Shown here: positions 9,719 through 22,403 of the stretch, piece by piece
Position numbering within the stretch: the first letter of the stretch is position 1
Layout of the letters: the number at the start of each line of letters is the position of its first letter
From: Volvox africanus
Taxonomy: Eukaryota; Chlorophyta; Chlorophyceae; Chlamydomonadales; Volvocaceae
Direction of reading: 5' to 3'
Length of the DNA stretch: 64,000 nucleotides
NCBI GenBank assembly: GCA_030268105.1
Contig: BSDZ01000002.1
Location: forward strand, 27,724-91,723
Notes under the pieces: generated by a model
What the model saw: the letters and a program-made list of their open reading frames with translations, nothing else
What the model was told of the DNA's origin: nothing
Database searches by the model: none
Made by a program: the position numbers and the translations under genes

Positions 9719-10132
9719 TCATAATGTCTTGCCACGTTTGGGTAACTTGCTGGTTGCACACCACCCGGGGTTTGTTGAGCAAGTGCTCAGGCACATATGT
9801 GCCGTCTTTGCCTGGAAATTGGGTTCTTGAAAAACAGTTGGGCACTTAGCGGTCTGTTGTGGATCTGGACCTGATCGGTTTGTATCCCATATGAGCGGCA
9901 AAACATACAGCTGCTGGCGTAATATGGGCGAAATTGTGGCGCATCCTCTTACTCTGAAAACGGCAACAGAACTAATCAGTCAGCTCCTTCTTCGACGGTA
10001 TCTGGCAGGTTTATGTCAGCGTGCGAACCAGGCGGCCAAAAGTGGGAAAGGGTTGGGAGGGGAGACGGGACAACATACCAGTCCCGGGAACATACTACTG
10101 GCAATTTTTAATATCTTAGGCATCTCTCTCAT
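9719..10132 (-). CDS. Possible small three-exon minus-strand gene (63 aa model), copy 1
   Basis: Exon 1 10132-10079 reads MREMPKILKIASSMFPGL with donor GTATGT. The 125-bp intron ends in a pyrimidine-rich acceptor (TTGCCGTTTTCAG). Exon 2 9953-9909 reads SKRMRHNFAHITPAA with donor GTATGT. The 97-bp intron ends AATTTCCAG. Exon 3 9811-9719 reads AKTAHMCLSTCSTNPG, then SKLPKRGKTL and TGA. All joins are phase 0. The basic N-terminus could be an organelle presequence. The start context is poor, the product is short and the family is unknown. The competing plus-strand frame 9891-10187 (98 codons with one hydrophobic segment) covers the same DNA. Confidence 0.28.
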
Positions 10133-10745
10133 AAGTGTGGCGTGGTGGGTGTCGCACAGGGTCGCACCCTGGTCGCCCCTTGCATGATAAGATCATCTGG
10201 ACATCCCACCAGGGAGCATCAAATCTGAGGTGTGGGGGGGTGGAAGACGGGGTGACCAGGTACGCAGGAACTGTTTAACAAGTTATATTAAATCAACAAT
10301 ATCTTGTTAACTGGCAAAAAGAGGTTTTTTTGACATTCTGGGTTTCCTCGGGAAAGTCGGTATGCTGGATCATGAATGGTAGAGTTAATCGTTGTGGCAA
10401 CCAGAATCCGTTTTGACAACAAACAGCTTTTTTGCATGGTTGCTTGCAGTAAAAATCGTTACATACTTAACACTCAACCGTTACATACCTAGCTGGTTGT
10501 ATAAAGGATAGATCATTGGCAACTTTCGCGACAAACCAACCAGCCTATCCTTACGGTGACAGCAAGAAGGCTGCCTATGAGATGTTACGAGCCAGAGCTG
10601 CAGTAACGATACTCGCAGTAACGATTCTTTGTTAATAATTTGATTCCTACTTAATACAGCGCCAGATCGTAGTGCCAGAAGTACGTAAACCACAGTTTAT
10701 ACACAGTTTTGGGTTGGTGATCACAGCGCCGTTTTTTCTTTCATC
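10133..10745. promoter_or_regulatory. TFIIB 5' region with TATAAAG and repeated CGTTAC motif
   Basis: This 613-bp AT-rich gap lies upstream of the TFIIB ATG and possibly divergent from the small minus-strand gene. TATAAAG is at 10500-10506. CGTTACATAC occurs at 10457-10466 and 10479-10488 (22 bp apart), and GCAGTAACGAT at 10600-10610 and 10615-10625 (15 bp apart). CGTTAC and GTAACG are reverse complements, so the same core appears four times around the TATA-like element. Regulatory function is inferred. The region is conserved in all copies. Confidence 0.4.
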
Positions 10746-13657
10746 ATGGATAAGGGACCATGCGTGACTTGTCCCCACTTTCGTCGGGTGGGCCACTTGC
10801 TAGAAGGGCTTACGACAACGATTGGCTGTCAGCGGGTGAGGAAGGGGGCAGGTAGTTCTTCCGGTGAATATGTTGGGCGCACTGGCGCGCTTAACAGGCG
10901 CGGTTGGGGTTATGACTTACTGTGTGAGGCGACTGGCTTTGCGTGTCTCAATTGCGGATGCGGTTTTGGGGGTTTTAAGGGTTTTCCAGAATTCTTGGAC
11001 GACAAGTGGCCAGGAAAGCCATGAACGGCGTTTTCCTGGACGCAAGCATTCCCAATCTATACCTATGCCCCCTCCCCTTCTGGTATCATCGGGTCCCTGG
11101 TTCTGTAATCTCGTGTATTAAACACTTGGCGGCCCCGCTTAACTTGTCATGGGATCAAGCAACTATGCACGACGGGGAGGCATCCCGTTGCCATCCACTT
11201 TATTGCCACCAGTCAACATCACACTCCTGCAGCCCGCAGCCGTGGCTGCAATCCCCCTACTTCCACCGGCGGTGCCCCCAACTCCCGTCTGCCTGGTGCG
11301 GGGTCTTGCAGAATGATGACGGTTTGTCGTACACCCTGAATAATCCACTCCCGTACCAACAACCCAGATCGGGTTATCATGGCGGCCATGGAGGAGGTCG
11401 GGCACATGTGCGAGATGCTGAAAGTAAACGATGTGGTCATAGATCGGATTTGGGGATCTACAAGGAGGTGGTGCAGGTGAGAGGCGCGGGTTCCCAGGGC
11501 CAGAAGTCAGTCTTGGCAAATTGTAATTGGGCTTCGGTGGTCGCAATCGGACGTCTTAGAGGATTTGATGAGACGACATAAGAGGACGATACTCCTAACA
11601 TGCCCGACCATGCCATGCCACATCACACCCTAGGCTGACCTAACATGCCCTGCTGTCCTCGCAGGCCAAGTCGTTGAAGGGGCGGTCTATCAGGGCGGAG
11701 AGGCGCTGGGTGGGGATGAGGGGAGTCTGTAGCTGGTGCAGAGTAACCTGTGGGGGGAAGGGCAGTGGGTTAGCGCATGAAGCCGAGTTTGTTGACGACT
11801 ACCGAACATAGGGGATAGAGTAAGTTAGCAAATGGTGTCGAATAGCAGGCAGAGGTGTACCTGCGCCCATCTTTTAATTTTCCTCCAAAGTTCCCAGCAC
11901 TTTACATGTGTTTAATGCATGATCGTCCGCTCCGGAGCACAGACCCTGGCGGCCTCCTGCCTCTTCTGGGCGTGTCGGCAAGGGAAGCAGGCGTGCACGT
12001 TTAAGGAGATCGTGGCGGTGCAGGGTAACGACGTGAGCAAGGAGATCGGCCGGTGCTTCAAGGTGGGCAGGTCGGTGGGCGGGGTTGGTGGATGGTGGCC
12101 GAGGTGGAGGCGTAGATGGGTGTCCTGATGAAATTTCAGTGAATTCCGGAATGTGGTCCCCGTAATGAAGGAATGGCATGTGATTATGTATATGTCCGTA
12201 TGTGTGTGTCTCTGGGGTCTAGGAATGGGGTGGGGTGGAAATCGGTAACACTGGCTATGTAGCTTTGCAGTCGTCCCAATGCCCATCCGCACGCTGTTCA
12301 GCTCCATTCTCCTAAACAATGCGGTTTAACCACATTCATGAGTTCACCCCTCAATCATCCCTAAATCTCCTCCCGCCCATCCACCACCCGCCAACAGGAA
12401 CCTCCAGTAGATCAAGAAGATCGAGCTGCAGAAGCAGGGCGCCTCAGCGGACACTCTGGTCTTCACTATGAACCAGACCGTGCAGCACCCGGCGGAGTTC
12501 GTGTTGGGTGGTATGGGGGCCAAGGGCTGACTTGAGGAGCGAGGGTTCTGTGGCGGGTTTCGGTGTGTTTTTGTTTGTGTGTGTATGCCCCGCCTCCCCC
12601 GGGGAAGGGGAAAGGGAGTAAACACGGGTCAGAGGAAGCATACCATGTGCTTGAATCCGGGAAGTATCATCGTTCCGCCATTCACCTGGTTCCGCATTGC
12701 CATCTGAGCTCAACGCTTGGGGCACTGTGCGGTGCTGCATCCCTGGACGAACCGGGGTTTCCTTAGCTCCTGACCCCGAGGCGGTTGACAGTATAGACAG
12801 GGGGGGAGTGCCTAATGTGTGTATAGGCTTCATGACCGTGTGGGTCGGTGTTCGTTTTCCATCCCCCGAGGTGCACTCGAATTGCCGCAAACATGCATAT
12901 CTGCGTTTACATCCTGTTGACCGACCGAAACCGAACTGATCACAAACGCCAGCGTACTCACTTGTCCATAGCACAATTGCTGCAACCAGCTGCGGCTTGA
13001 GTCTTAGTGTAAGAAGCTGGCGCGGGGCGTTGCGCAGAACGCTTAGCCGGCAGACCGGAGGGTCCCATGGGACGGTCATATCATGGGCCAGTCGTACACC
13101 AACACCCATCGCGTCTGCCGTCGTTTTCATCGCTAAGGTGCTGTGGGAGGTGAGGGCGAGGAAAAAATAGTTAGGTCTGGGTAGATTTCTTTATCGTGTA
13201 AGGCTCAATCGGTGTTTTGCTTTTACTGTACTCCCGTATCTGGTCTGATGTGAAGAGAGCAGGGCGCTATCGTACACGTTTGGTGGTAAACGGCATTTAC
13301 GGGTCACGTATCATTGAAGATTTCAATTCAGTTGCGTATGGAAGTCGCAGTGCTGTCATTACCTTTGCGGAATGGGGCTGTGATGTTGCAATCAATGCGA
13401 TGATTAATTCTTAGTTTCATAACACAGCAACCACAATCGGATGGGGGCGGTGGGAAATGCGCCAGGGGTGCCATCCTCGCATCTCTGCATTTGTGGGTGT
13501 TTGTCTACAAAAGACCCTGGAGACTCTACAAGAGCGGTGTACATCCTCGTCCGTACATCCCCAGGGGGGACATATAGCCGTGCGAGTTATTATGTCTTTG
13601 GCTAAAGAAGTTAAGAGAGTCCCCGACTACAGCGGGGCAAACCTCACTAAGATCTGA
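10746..13657 (+). CDS. Transcription factor IIB (copy 1, spans the unit border)
   Basis: General RNA polymerase II initiation factor. Visible exons: 5' exon from ATG 10746 (MDKGPCVTCPH, a possible first half of the zinc ribbon); 11368-11476 (RVIMAAMEEVGHMCEML then DVVIDRDLGIYKEVVQ, first helices of cyclin repeat 1); 11665-11709 (AKSLKGR, the TFIIB KSLKGR motif); 11943-12062 (LFWACRQGKQACTFKEI and SKEIGRCFK, the family hallmark); 12411-12500; an exon ending 13149 (PIASAVVFIA, repeat 2); last exon 13514-13657. All listed junctions use GT-AG and agree in phase. Exons between ~10790 and 11367, and between 12500 and ~13000, are not resolved. A missing G near 11446 breaks the second exon in this copy. 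The family is certain; the complete model is not. TFIIB rather than BRF is favoured because the coding span is short and ends soon after repeat 2. Confidence 0.9.
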
Positions 13658-13968
13658 TCACCCCGCCTCTCGCTCTCCATCCCCGTCACTGCATTTGTAA
13701 CGTTTACCTTTCGCCGCAACACACATTCGAGGAATCTCAAGACACTGCTGTAAATTACAACACGACAAAAACTAACAGGTGTAAAGGCAGCAGATTGGCG
13801 GCGACGGCTTTATTAAATTTACATGTCCGCTATGTTAAAGCCTTACGACGGCACCTCCCTAAGCACCAGAGGTCACGGTGCCGGCTTCAGGGTATCTAAT
13901 CAATGCTCAGCGATCGTATCTGAGGGGAAAAAAGAGCAGATAGTGCAATCCAGCGGCACAGCTGGATT

Positions 13969-14015
13969 CCCCTCCCCTCCCCTCCCCCTCCCCCTCCCCC
14001 TCCCCTTTCCCTTTC
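13969..14015. repeat. CCCCCT simple repeat, copy 2 (47 bp)
   Basis: Same tract; the first C-runs are one base shorter than in copy 1. Confidence 0.95.
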
Positions 14016-14344
14016 TTAAAGAATTCTGAACTTTTTGTGCCATTAGTACACCGAATAGGTCCTTGGCGTGGTGGCGTCATTAAGCCTCAGAAACTGTGTG
14101 TGACACAGGGTGAAACAGCGCCCCTGGGTTACAATCCTCCCCACCCTGCAGTGAACGTCCTCGGGCGCCCCTGGCACCCCGTAGGACAGCTTGCGCCTTG
14201 CACCCGACGGATGGGGTTAATACGCTGGGTTTGATTGGTACGGCAATACAAAAGTCATTGCATCCATCACCCCCTGTACCAAGTTGACTCAAATGGATCG
14301 TGCATGGAATCGCTTTTTATTTGGTCGCTTGTTGTATATAAATA

Positions 14345-14866
14345 TCACTGCGACTGGACTCCGCGAAAGTCAGTCTGGCTCTCCGGCCTCTGGCCCTTAT
14401 GGCCTGTCACGGCACAAGAGACAAGACCCGACCGCCAACCCCCACAAGCAAGTCTATAAACCCTTCCACCATCCAGCTGTATTTGCATCCTGCTACGTGG
14501 TAGCGAGTGAGCTGATTTAGGTGACTCACAGTCCTTTACACAGAGATTCTCAACACGGGGACGTGCATGGGCGTGCGGTAAGCCACCAGGTCCGTAGCAG
14601 TAGTCAACAGCTTTAAAAGTATCACGGGTGTAACATTAGTTTTAGCACTCATAGCAGCAGCAGTGCCTGACCCCACTGCCAATATCGCATTATTGGCGCG
14701 CGTTGTCAGGATACGGCAACGCAGGGGTCCATTTACCTTGTGTTATCAGTTCACGGGGACGCTCGGAGCAGCGGGCGTGGTAATATCTTAAATCATTTGA
14801 TAGGGTGGACTGGATTCGATCTGACACTTGCTCGTGCTGTGTGGTTCCGCGTTGATTTCCAGCCAT
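14345..14866 (-). CDS. Unrecognised three-exon minus-strand gene, copy 2
   Basis: Same gene. Exon 1 is intact and reads through to the donor. Exon 2 loses one A (plus strand reads gtgtaacat near 14631), which shifts the frame in this copy only. Two other losses fall in the intron. Confidence 0.48.
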
Positions 14867-15277
14867 TCTTTCAGCAGTCAATTATTCCTTCAGGATATGT
14901 TTCTCGAGGAAGAATCAAGCCTTCAAACTTCCCCTTTCGCTTGCGCCCATTCCGGTAGCCTGAATCCGGACGATCTAGCTTGGCCGGGAGAGTATAACAA
15001 ATAACAAACAACGCCCTGAAGATTGAGGGGCTCGAGTACGTTGACAGTAGCAATGGCCGTAGTTGTGGCTTCAATGTTTCAAATCGCGACTGTCGTATTT
15101 CTCGTAATCACGAGCATTATTTATAGGTTTGGTGTTGGTGATAAGGCATCTCACGCTCATGTGACGTTGTCCTAACGTTTTTCAAACCTCAGTGCACATT
15201 TGCCCGTCTCTCTGGCCGCCGTTCTTCACAACACTGTAGTCAGATCTTGTGGGATAAGGCGAACGCCAGCACCTTTT

Positions 15278-15626
15278 ATGAGCATGGAGCAGCAACAGTC
15301 GATGCAGTCATCCGGGTTTGAGATTGTGTCGGCCCTGATGAATGTAAGCCGTGTGGAGGACTTGTCAGTTGTTACGGCGACTGACGTCGTCAGACGGGAC
15401 CAAAGCGTGATTGCGCTGCGACCCCTGCATGGTAAGTTGTATATCTAGCAGAGCATGTGGTCCTTGTAGCTTTTATCTTTCATCTTTGATTATGATTTTG
15501 TAACTCGCAGCGATCGGGAATGTCAAAGAAGATGAGATGGCGTTTGCTCTTGCGGAGGCGGCCAAGGCGGAGCTCGCGTACGGAGGTGTGTGCATGGGAA
15601 CGAATAAGTTCTTTGCCGTAGAGTGA
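15278..15626 (+). CDS. Unrecognised two-exon gene, copy 2
   Basis: Same gene. Exon 1 15278-15431 and exon 2 15511-15626 are both intact; the intron is 79 bp. Confidence 0.52.
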
Positions 15627-16762
15627 GTTGCCGTAGAGTGCGCTTCGTTACTAGCACGTAGCCATGTTCAGGAGTCGGCAAGTCCCAGTTTATTGGTGCA
15701 GCAGTCCGAATGGAATGTAGCAGTCCGCTAAGAAGCTTGCAGAAGGATTGCTTACAAAGATACGATTGCACCATCTGTTGCATGGCCAAACGAGTCCCAC
15801 CATGAAGGCTCAGTGTGCAGCATCCAGAAAAGTGCTATGACAAACAAGAAATGTAATATGGAAATATGTGTTGTAAAGTAGACTATCAGACATTTGGAAG
15901 CCTGACGTTATAACGATAAAGTAGTCGTTATATGGTTTCTGATAGTTCGGTCCGGGTCAGATAATCGCGGCGTATAGCACGACAGATGGGACGAGCTCAG
16001 GTTGCTAGCGTACTGCCAAGTACAGCTCCAATCACACGATTGTTGCTAGGGGGGATCCCTATATCCGACTGATACATCACTTAATAACGATATGGAAGTT
16101 GCCTCTGCATGTACATTGGATGGAGCCTTTCTTCTCACTCGATGGTAAGATTAGTTTATAGTTAGATTCCGTACTGTTTGCTGCGTAACGCAATGAAATC
16201 ACAGCTCATGGCACCAAAATAGAGAAGGGCAAAATGACATTTGGGGGGATGCCCATAATGGGGTTTAGGGTTGCAGAAGGCCCTCGCTCCAGAAAGGGAC
16301 GCTGTACTTGTGAGAGTGAGAGTCGCAGTATTTAAGCCTTGACAAATTCTCTTGCAATTATGGGAAGGGTAATTGGGTACTGCTTAGTTAAGCGTGGTCA
16401 TGCTGGTTCTGGGTGGTTTCCAGCCTTCCACGCCCTGCCTGGCGTGAATCCTTCCCTGGGGGGAGTGTAAGACGCAGGGGCCTGAGCCCAGTGGGGACCC
16501 GGGTCGGCAGGGGTGCAGGGGCCGGGGGCAAAATGGTAGGCATGGGCGCTAATGAGGTTTTGGTGTGTGAAGGTTTTGGATTTGTTTAGCTGTGTTTGCA
16601 CGATCATTTCTGTATCCGTAAGTAAGAAATGCATCTCAAACCCATCAGCGAGTGAACAATCTATGCATCAATTGTTCAACTTCTATAAGCCTTTTTTGCC
16701 GAGAATATCCACCAAAATAAAGTATGTGAGCGAACACCGTGTGTCATAGCACTGTAGCATCC

Positions 16763-16991
16763 TTTACCCAGCGAATTGTGTGTAGCGGATTGCTGTAAAA
16801 CCCCTTTTAACCCGTTGTACAGTGTGTGGCAGATTGCCGTTGGGGCCCCTGTACCCAGAGAACATTGTGTAACAGATTGCTGTAGCCCCCCTTTACCCAG
16901 CGAAAACTGTGTAGCGGATTGCAGTAGCCCCCGTTTCACGCAATGTACAGTGTTTGGTAGATCGCCATAGCCCACCCTTACCCAGCCAATC
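16763..16991. repeat. ~43-bp minisatellite, copy 2
   Basis: Same five monomers. The second reads GTTGGGGCCCC instead of GTTGGGCCCCC. Confidence 0.85.
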
Positions 16992-19086
16992 TTCAGTCAT
17001 ATGAACCATGCAGCATCTCCAAGTCCTTGCACCATGATATCGCATCAAGTGCACGAGGAACGTACCATTTACCAGCAGACGAACTGAAGCGTTATAGGGA
17101 TTCTCATTCCTAATACGGTTATCAAGTGTGGTTATAGCCAAAACTTCAATTAATGTTACCTGCAGGGATGTGGCTGAGTCTGCCAGCACTTGCTGTGTAG
17201 GGGTCGTACATGTACGGCACACGCTAGCACAATCTCAAGGTGCAGAAGCACCCTGTCAGCACCTTGAGAGGGCCTCTCAACTACTACACACACTAGAACG
17301 AATTTCCCAACAAATATATGCTTCATTTTGAATAGTTCATATGTGCATGACTCTCCTTATATTATATGTATCTTGTTGCGTAGGTACATACAGACCAAAG
17401 GAATCTTGCCTTATCACTTCCTGCTTTACAGCAGCAGATGGCCGTGCGAGTCTGAGTCTGGGCAGCACATGCAAATATATCTAGTGTGCATATTTTTAAT
17501 ACCTGTATGTAGTCAAGCCCTTTTTACGAAAAGGTACCTAACCCGTATTTCATACAAAGCTCAGTGATTATGATGACATACTCTGTTTATGTATTATGTA
17601 GAGTAAGTCAAGTAGTCTCTTGGTATTATTTGTATCTGAGGGTCTTATGAACTGTAGCTTTCTGCTGCATCAATGCGGCTCAACGCTTTTGGGTTTTGTG
17701 TCAATTCCACACTTACACAACACATGTAGCAGCGGTTTCCATGCTTCAAATGAGGCCTATACTTCCTTGTCGGCGGATTGTGCATGTGGTGCGGCATGCT
17801 GTGAAGGCATGCATGTTACAATTTGGTTTTCAAGCACTGAGAAATAAGCACTAACATCTTGCGGCATAAATGCGCTCAAAAGAAATCTTAATAGAATTTT
17901 CATCAGCTGTCCTGTCTAACTGGCTGGGCTGAAATACAAATCTGACATGGTAATTAGATCGTAAGCAAGGCCATGGAAGTCGATGTGACGGGAATATGGC
18001 AGGTCCTTGCATGCTGAACATGTTGAGCCTCCATTAGACAAATTGAAAAGGAAATACCCAGCCAAGCATGGCCAGCAGTTGACATGGATGCGGGTAAAGC
18101 TGCATGATAGGGGTGGTAGAAAGTTTATGATAGTCCAAAAGGATATCAAAGTTCATCGTGTGAGAAAGGAGGGGGCCACCTCTGGGGAATTGCCTTTTCT
18201 TCCTTCTCACTATCCTCATACTCATATATGATATATCGCTCATCTCAACACATGGTACCAAATGGATGAGAGGACTTTGAATGGCATTTGAAGATTTCCC
18301 TGAATTCGGTGTATGTGGGGTTGGAGAAGACCCTCCATAAAGGATCGGTCGTCGTATGTATTACTACGGGTTTCAGTGTCAAGTTGGTGGGAGTCTCAGT
18401 CTTTCAGCTCTGACGAATTTCCTTTCTGAATCCTTTGCTGGGGAGAGTGATCCTGCATGCAGCGTGTCTGGGTGTGTATTGCAGACTAAACCCGTAATGA
18501 AGGTGTTGATGAACACTACTGGCGTCCCCCTTTGGGGTAAATAGTCGCTTGCAATACGACAAGGTGTAGATGTAGGAGTATTTGACCCTCAGGTAAGCTC
18601 CAAAATTGAAGAATCGTCTCGACAAGTAATGACAACAGCTCTGGCCGTATACAAACGTTGGTGTACGGGATGTTACAGCCATACAGTCGTAACCATGTAC
18701 TGTATGTATCTACTGATGCACGGCATATAGTATGTATACTGCTGTACAGGAAGCGCCTTTATAATACTTAGTATATTAGGATGAAATGCGTTTAGAATTA
18801 TGTATTGAGCATTGACATAGTCTATTACAGCAGACAGGTAGCACGCACACGCCCAAGGATAGTAAATTATAATGATCTTTTGGCTGAGAGAAGGTTTCGG
18901 ATCATTTGGTGTGAATGTCCAGTCCAGTCCATAATGAAATCATAGCTCATCATGGCACCAGAAGAGAGATGAACCTATGGTGGCATTTTTAGGTGGAATC
19001 GTCCGTGATTAATTGAGATGAATAATGAATCTGTAACTTTATCAATCATCATTTTTGACATTTGAACTTTATTCGCTCCACCAGGT

Positions 19087-20110
19087 ATGGAGCTGCAGCA
19101 GATTACTAATGTGCAGCAGCAGCAGCAGCAACAAGACATACAGCTGAAGCAGCTGGAGCAGCAACTGAATGAGCGGGATCAACAACTACAACAGCAGGTG
19201 GACGTGAAGCTGCAGAATGTTGCACAGCAGCAGGATGGTAAGCTGCTGGAGATCATGCGGCAGTTCACACGGCAGCAGGATGAGAAAATGCGGCAGTTCA
19301 CACAGCAGCAGGATGAGAAGATGCAAGACTTCACACACGGCAGCAGGATGAGAAAATGCGGAAGTTCATGGTGCAGCAGGACGAGAAGATGCAAGACTTC
19401 GCACGGCAGCTGCTGGATGAGAAGATGCGGCAGTTCATGCAGCAAGCTGAGGTTATTCGGGAGAACCAGGTGGCCAGGTCTTACAATGTCTTCGCCATTG
19501 ATGCTGACCATACCTTGGAGCCCCTGTTGGTGGAGTCGGTCCAGGCACAGCATGCCTTAGGCACTGCTCCTTCAGCTGTACCGGTCAACTTTCCCGCGAC
19601 AGTGGATGCTATGTCCAAGCTCACTAATCATGATCTGGGATCAGTTGCAGGTATTTCTGATATTTATTTGCTTGGCACACATGGCAACTGGCTCGAGAAT
19701 GATTATATGGTGTGCAGCCCCATTTTATGCCTCGTAACCTAATTAGTATTTTTAGTTCAGTGACATTCGTATTCTATCAGCAAATTTGAATTCTTCCCTA
19801 ATCCCTGGCATAATGATATTGTGTGATGGCTATGTGTATGTGCACGAATCTCTGCTGGATTAAGCCCTGAACGCAAGTTCTCTATCCGTGCATGCTTGCT
19901 GCTTGCTTCCTTTCTGTTATCTAGCCTTTTGTAATCTGTATAAAATGTAGGGAGAAAGCATTACAGCTTCGTCTCCTCTTTATCTGCACGTAGGACTTCT
20001 ACAACACTAAGTTTAGTGGGAAGTCCATCAAGACTCGGCGCTGTCGGTTTGCGGTATACATTGGTGCTACGGGGGTCATCCGCCAGGCAGGCTTCTATAT
20101 GGCAGAGTGA
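19087..20110 (+). CDS. PolyQ / hendecad-repeat protein, copy 2
   Basis: Same gene. Exons 19087-19650 and 19994-20110. A CA duplication near 19336 shifts the frame inside the third 11-residue repeat, and an extra G near 19639 restores length only at the exon end. Exon 2 is intact. Confidence 0.65.
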
Positions 20111-20737
20111 CAAAGATCATATGTGAAGGTAAAGCGACCTGTGGCCTCTGGTATGGATTGAGCAAGTGAATGAAACAACCATATTTTGGTCAATCCCCCT
20201 GTATTTCTGGCCCAGCTGTTCTTAATACAGCATCAGCAAGGCCTCGAAGGCCTTGCTGCTATCCGTCACTCCCTAGCTGCCCTTTGATGCCCCTCCCCGA
20301 TTGGATGGCACTAGCAAGCCGGCATGCTTACGCCCCTAGTGTGTTCGGGCCTGGCATGGCCCCAGCCCACGCGCCCTTCCCGTTTGTGTATGGGCCCCTG
20401 TGTTCTATGGGCCCCTGCTTTGTCACGGTGGTACATATTACTAAACAACCCATGCCTCCCATCGCACCTTCCATGCGGTTTTCTTCCATTTTGTACGCAT
20501 ATGTATGCCATACTTACTGACCTAGCATGTACATCTTTCCATCCTCCTCCAACATTATATTCCATCCTTTACTCAAATCTATCGCTTACATCCCTCCACG
20601 TTCAGGGGCACATTTTTGTCCTCGGGTGCAGGCCTCTGTCGCCTTGATTTACCCTGCCTTGTACTTGTTTTGTTCACCTTTCTTTTACCCTGCGCTTACC
20701 CTTCTTTCCTCTGCCTGCGCACGTCCTTGCCATTGCA

Positions 20738-21012
20738 GCTGCTATTGCTGCCGCTGCCCCAGGTGAGTGGGCCGCCGCAGGCTTTGAGCTGGCCGGGTTG
20801 GATGGGTGGGTTGGTCGGGTTAAGGCGTGTGTAGTTCTTTACAGGTGGGTCAAGAGGAAGACTTGCATGATAGTGGCAGCACCAGCGGTCAGATCAGCTT
20901 TGCCTGGGTACACCAACATGTGTATCACCTCACCGTCAGCAAGAAGGCCCATAGTATGCATGATACGGGTTCCTCTTCCTCTTTTGATCGCTTTGACTTA
21001 CGGCCTTCATAG
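20738..21012 (+). CDS. Terminal exon(s) of an unrecognised gene, copy 2
   Basis: Same gene end: donor after 20762, terminal exon 20845-21012, intact at 168 nt. Confidence 0.4.
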
Positions 21013-21992
21013 CCACCCCAGCTTAGTACTTTTCACCCCAGCTCGTTTCCACTTGTCCCATTGGACATTGGACAGCGTTGGCAATCATCCGACTTTCATG
21101 GTTAGTCTTCGTTCCGTCAGTACAGCGCCAGGATACACAGTCATTGTGGTATATATTGACTTGTCTTCTGGTTAGGGTTTCAGGGTTTTGCTACTCGTAG
21201 CCTTGGCAGCTACCTAGTCGACATTCAAACATTTCCACCTTGTTTACCCTGAGGGATGAAGCCAGCCCCCAGCTGCCATCCTCGCGGTTAGTGAGTGTGC
21301 TTACAGCTGCATCTCCACAGCAATCTGAGGTCTCGTTATTCGTCATCCCTCCCGTGGCTATTGTACAGGGCCGTGGGCATTGCCATACCAGGAGCTGTCC
21401 GCTGAGTGATGCTGCCTACCGTGGGCTCATCCTGTCGATGATGGCATATTATTATTCTAGCTTGATGGCTTGCTGTCTGGGTGGGATTTGACTCCGGGGT
21501 CTAACTCTTCCAGCGGCTTCATTGGCCTTTGATGCGTAAAAGCCTGTCTGTAGACCGCCGAATTGGTTTATGTTTATGTGTATTGGTTTAAGGGGCCATG
21601 GTGGGGTCCCGTGGGACACCAGAGTATTTGGCCGACGAGAAGGTCATCCCGTGGGCAATGGGCTGCTGTGGTTCTTCAAAACGGGGATCTTCCCGCCAGC
21701 CAGCACTTTACTCACCATTGGAGTGCTATTCTGTTTTGCAGTTGGTGGTAGTGGGTGGGTGGTGAGGTGAGGCACAAGAAGTTGTTGGAGCTAAAGCAGC
21801 TAATTGTGACCACGAGGACAGGCAGCGCGGTGGTGTACTCTGGTGGGGGTGGTGTTAAGTCCGCTGAACCTTTTGGGGAAACGTTGGCGGCAATGCAGGA
21901 GCTGCAGAGGTTCGCCACGGGTGGTGGGCCATGTTAGCGTGCTTGACCACGTGGTGCAGGGTCTGGTGACGAGGCTATGGGCTGTATGGAAC

Positions 21993-22403
21993 TCATAATG
22001 TCTTGCCACGTTTGGGTAACTTGCTGGTTGCACACCACCCGGGGTTTGTTGAGCAAGTGCTCAGGCCATATGTGCCGTCTTTGCCTGGAAATTGGGTTCT
22101 TGAAAAACAGTTGGGCACTTAGCGGTCTGTTGTGGATCTGACCTGATCGGTTTGTATCCCATATGAGCGGCAAAACATACAGCTGCTGGCGTAATATGGG
22201 CGAAATTGTGGCGCATCCTCTTACTCTGAAAACGGCAACAGAACTAATCAGTCAGCTCCTTCTTCGACGGTATCTGGCAGGTTTATGTCAGCGTGCGAAC
22301 CAGCGGCCAAAAGTGGGAAAGGGTTGGGAGGGAGACGGGACAACATACCAGTCCCGGGAAACATACTACTGGCAATTTTTAATATCTTAGGCATCTCTCT
22401 CAT
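21993..22403 (-). CDS. Possible small minus-strand gene, copy 2
   Basis: Same model. Exon 1 has one extra base (CCCGGGAAAC), and exon 3 lacks one base (CTCAGGCCATATG), so the frame is broken in this copy. Confidence 0.25.

Larger units (their letters stand above)
1..12290 (+). repeat. Tandem unit copy 1 (12,290 bp)
   Basis: First visible copy of the head-to-tail unit. The phase point is the sequence acgctgttcagctccattct, which recurs at 12291, 24562, 36854, 49149 and 61482. Content and gene order are identical in every copy. This copy begins inside the TFIIB gene, so the border is not a biological breakpoint. The copy is fairly clean but has single-base differences from the others inside TFIIB (extra G near 756, extra A near 1281, missing G near 11446). 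Confidence 0.98.

Noticed and set aside
9183..9845. 220-codon minus-strand open frame as a single-exon gene
   Set aside because: Longest frame in the unit, but it crosses a canonical GTGAGT donor and low-complexity Pro/Ser/Thr stretches, is broken in copies 2 and 4, and its start is only a shadow of spliced segments.
9891..10187. 98-codon plus-strand ORF (MSGKTYSCWRNMGEIV...)
   Set aside because: Kept only as a competitor: the opposite strand has three phase-matched exons with strong splice sites, and no splice or context evidence supports the plus frame.
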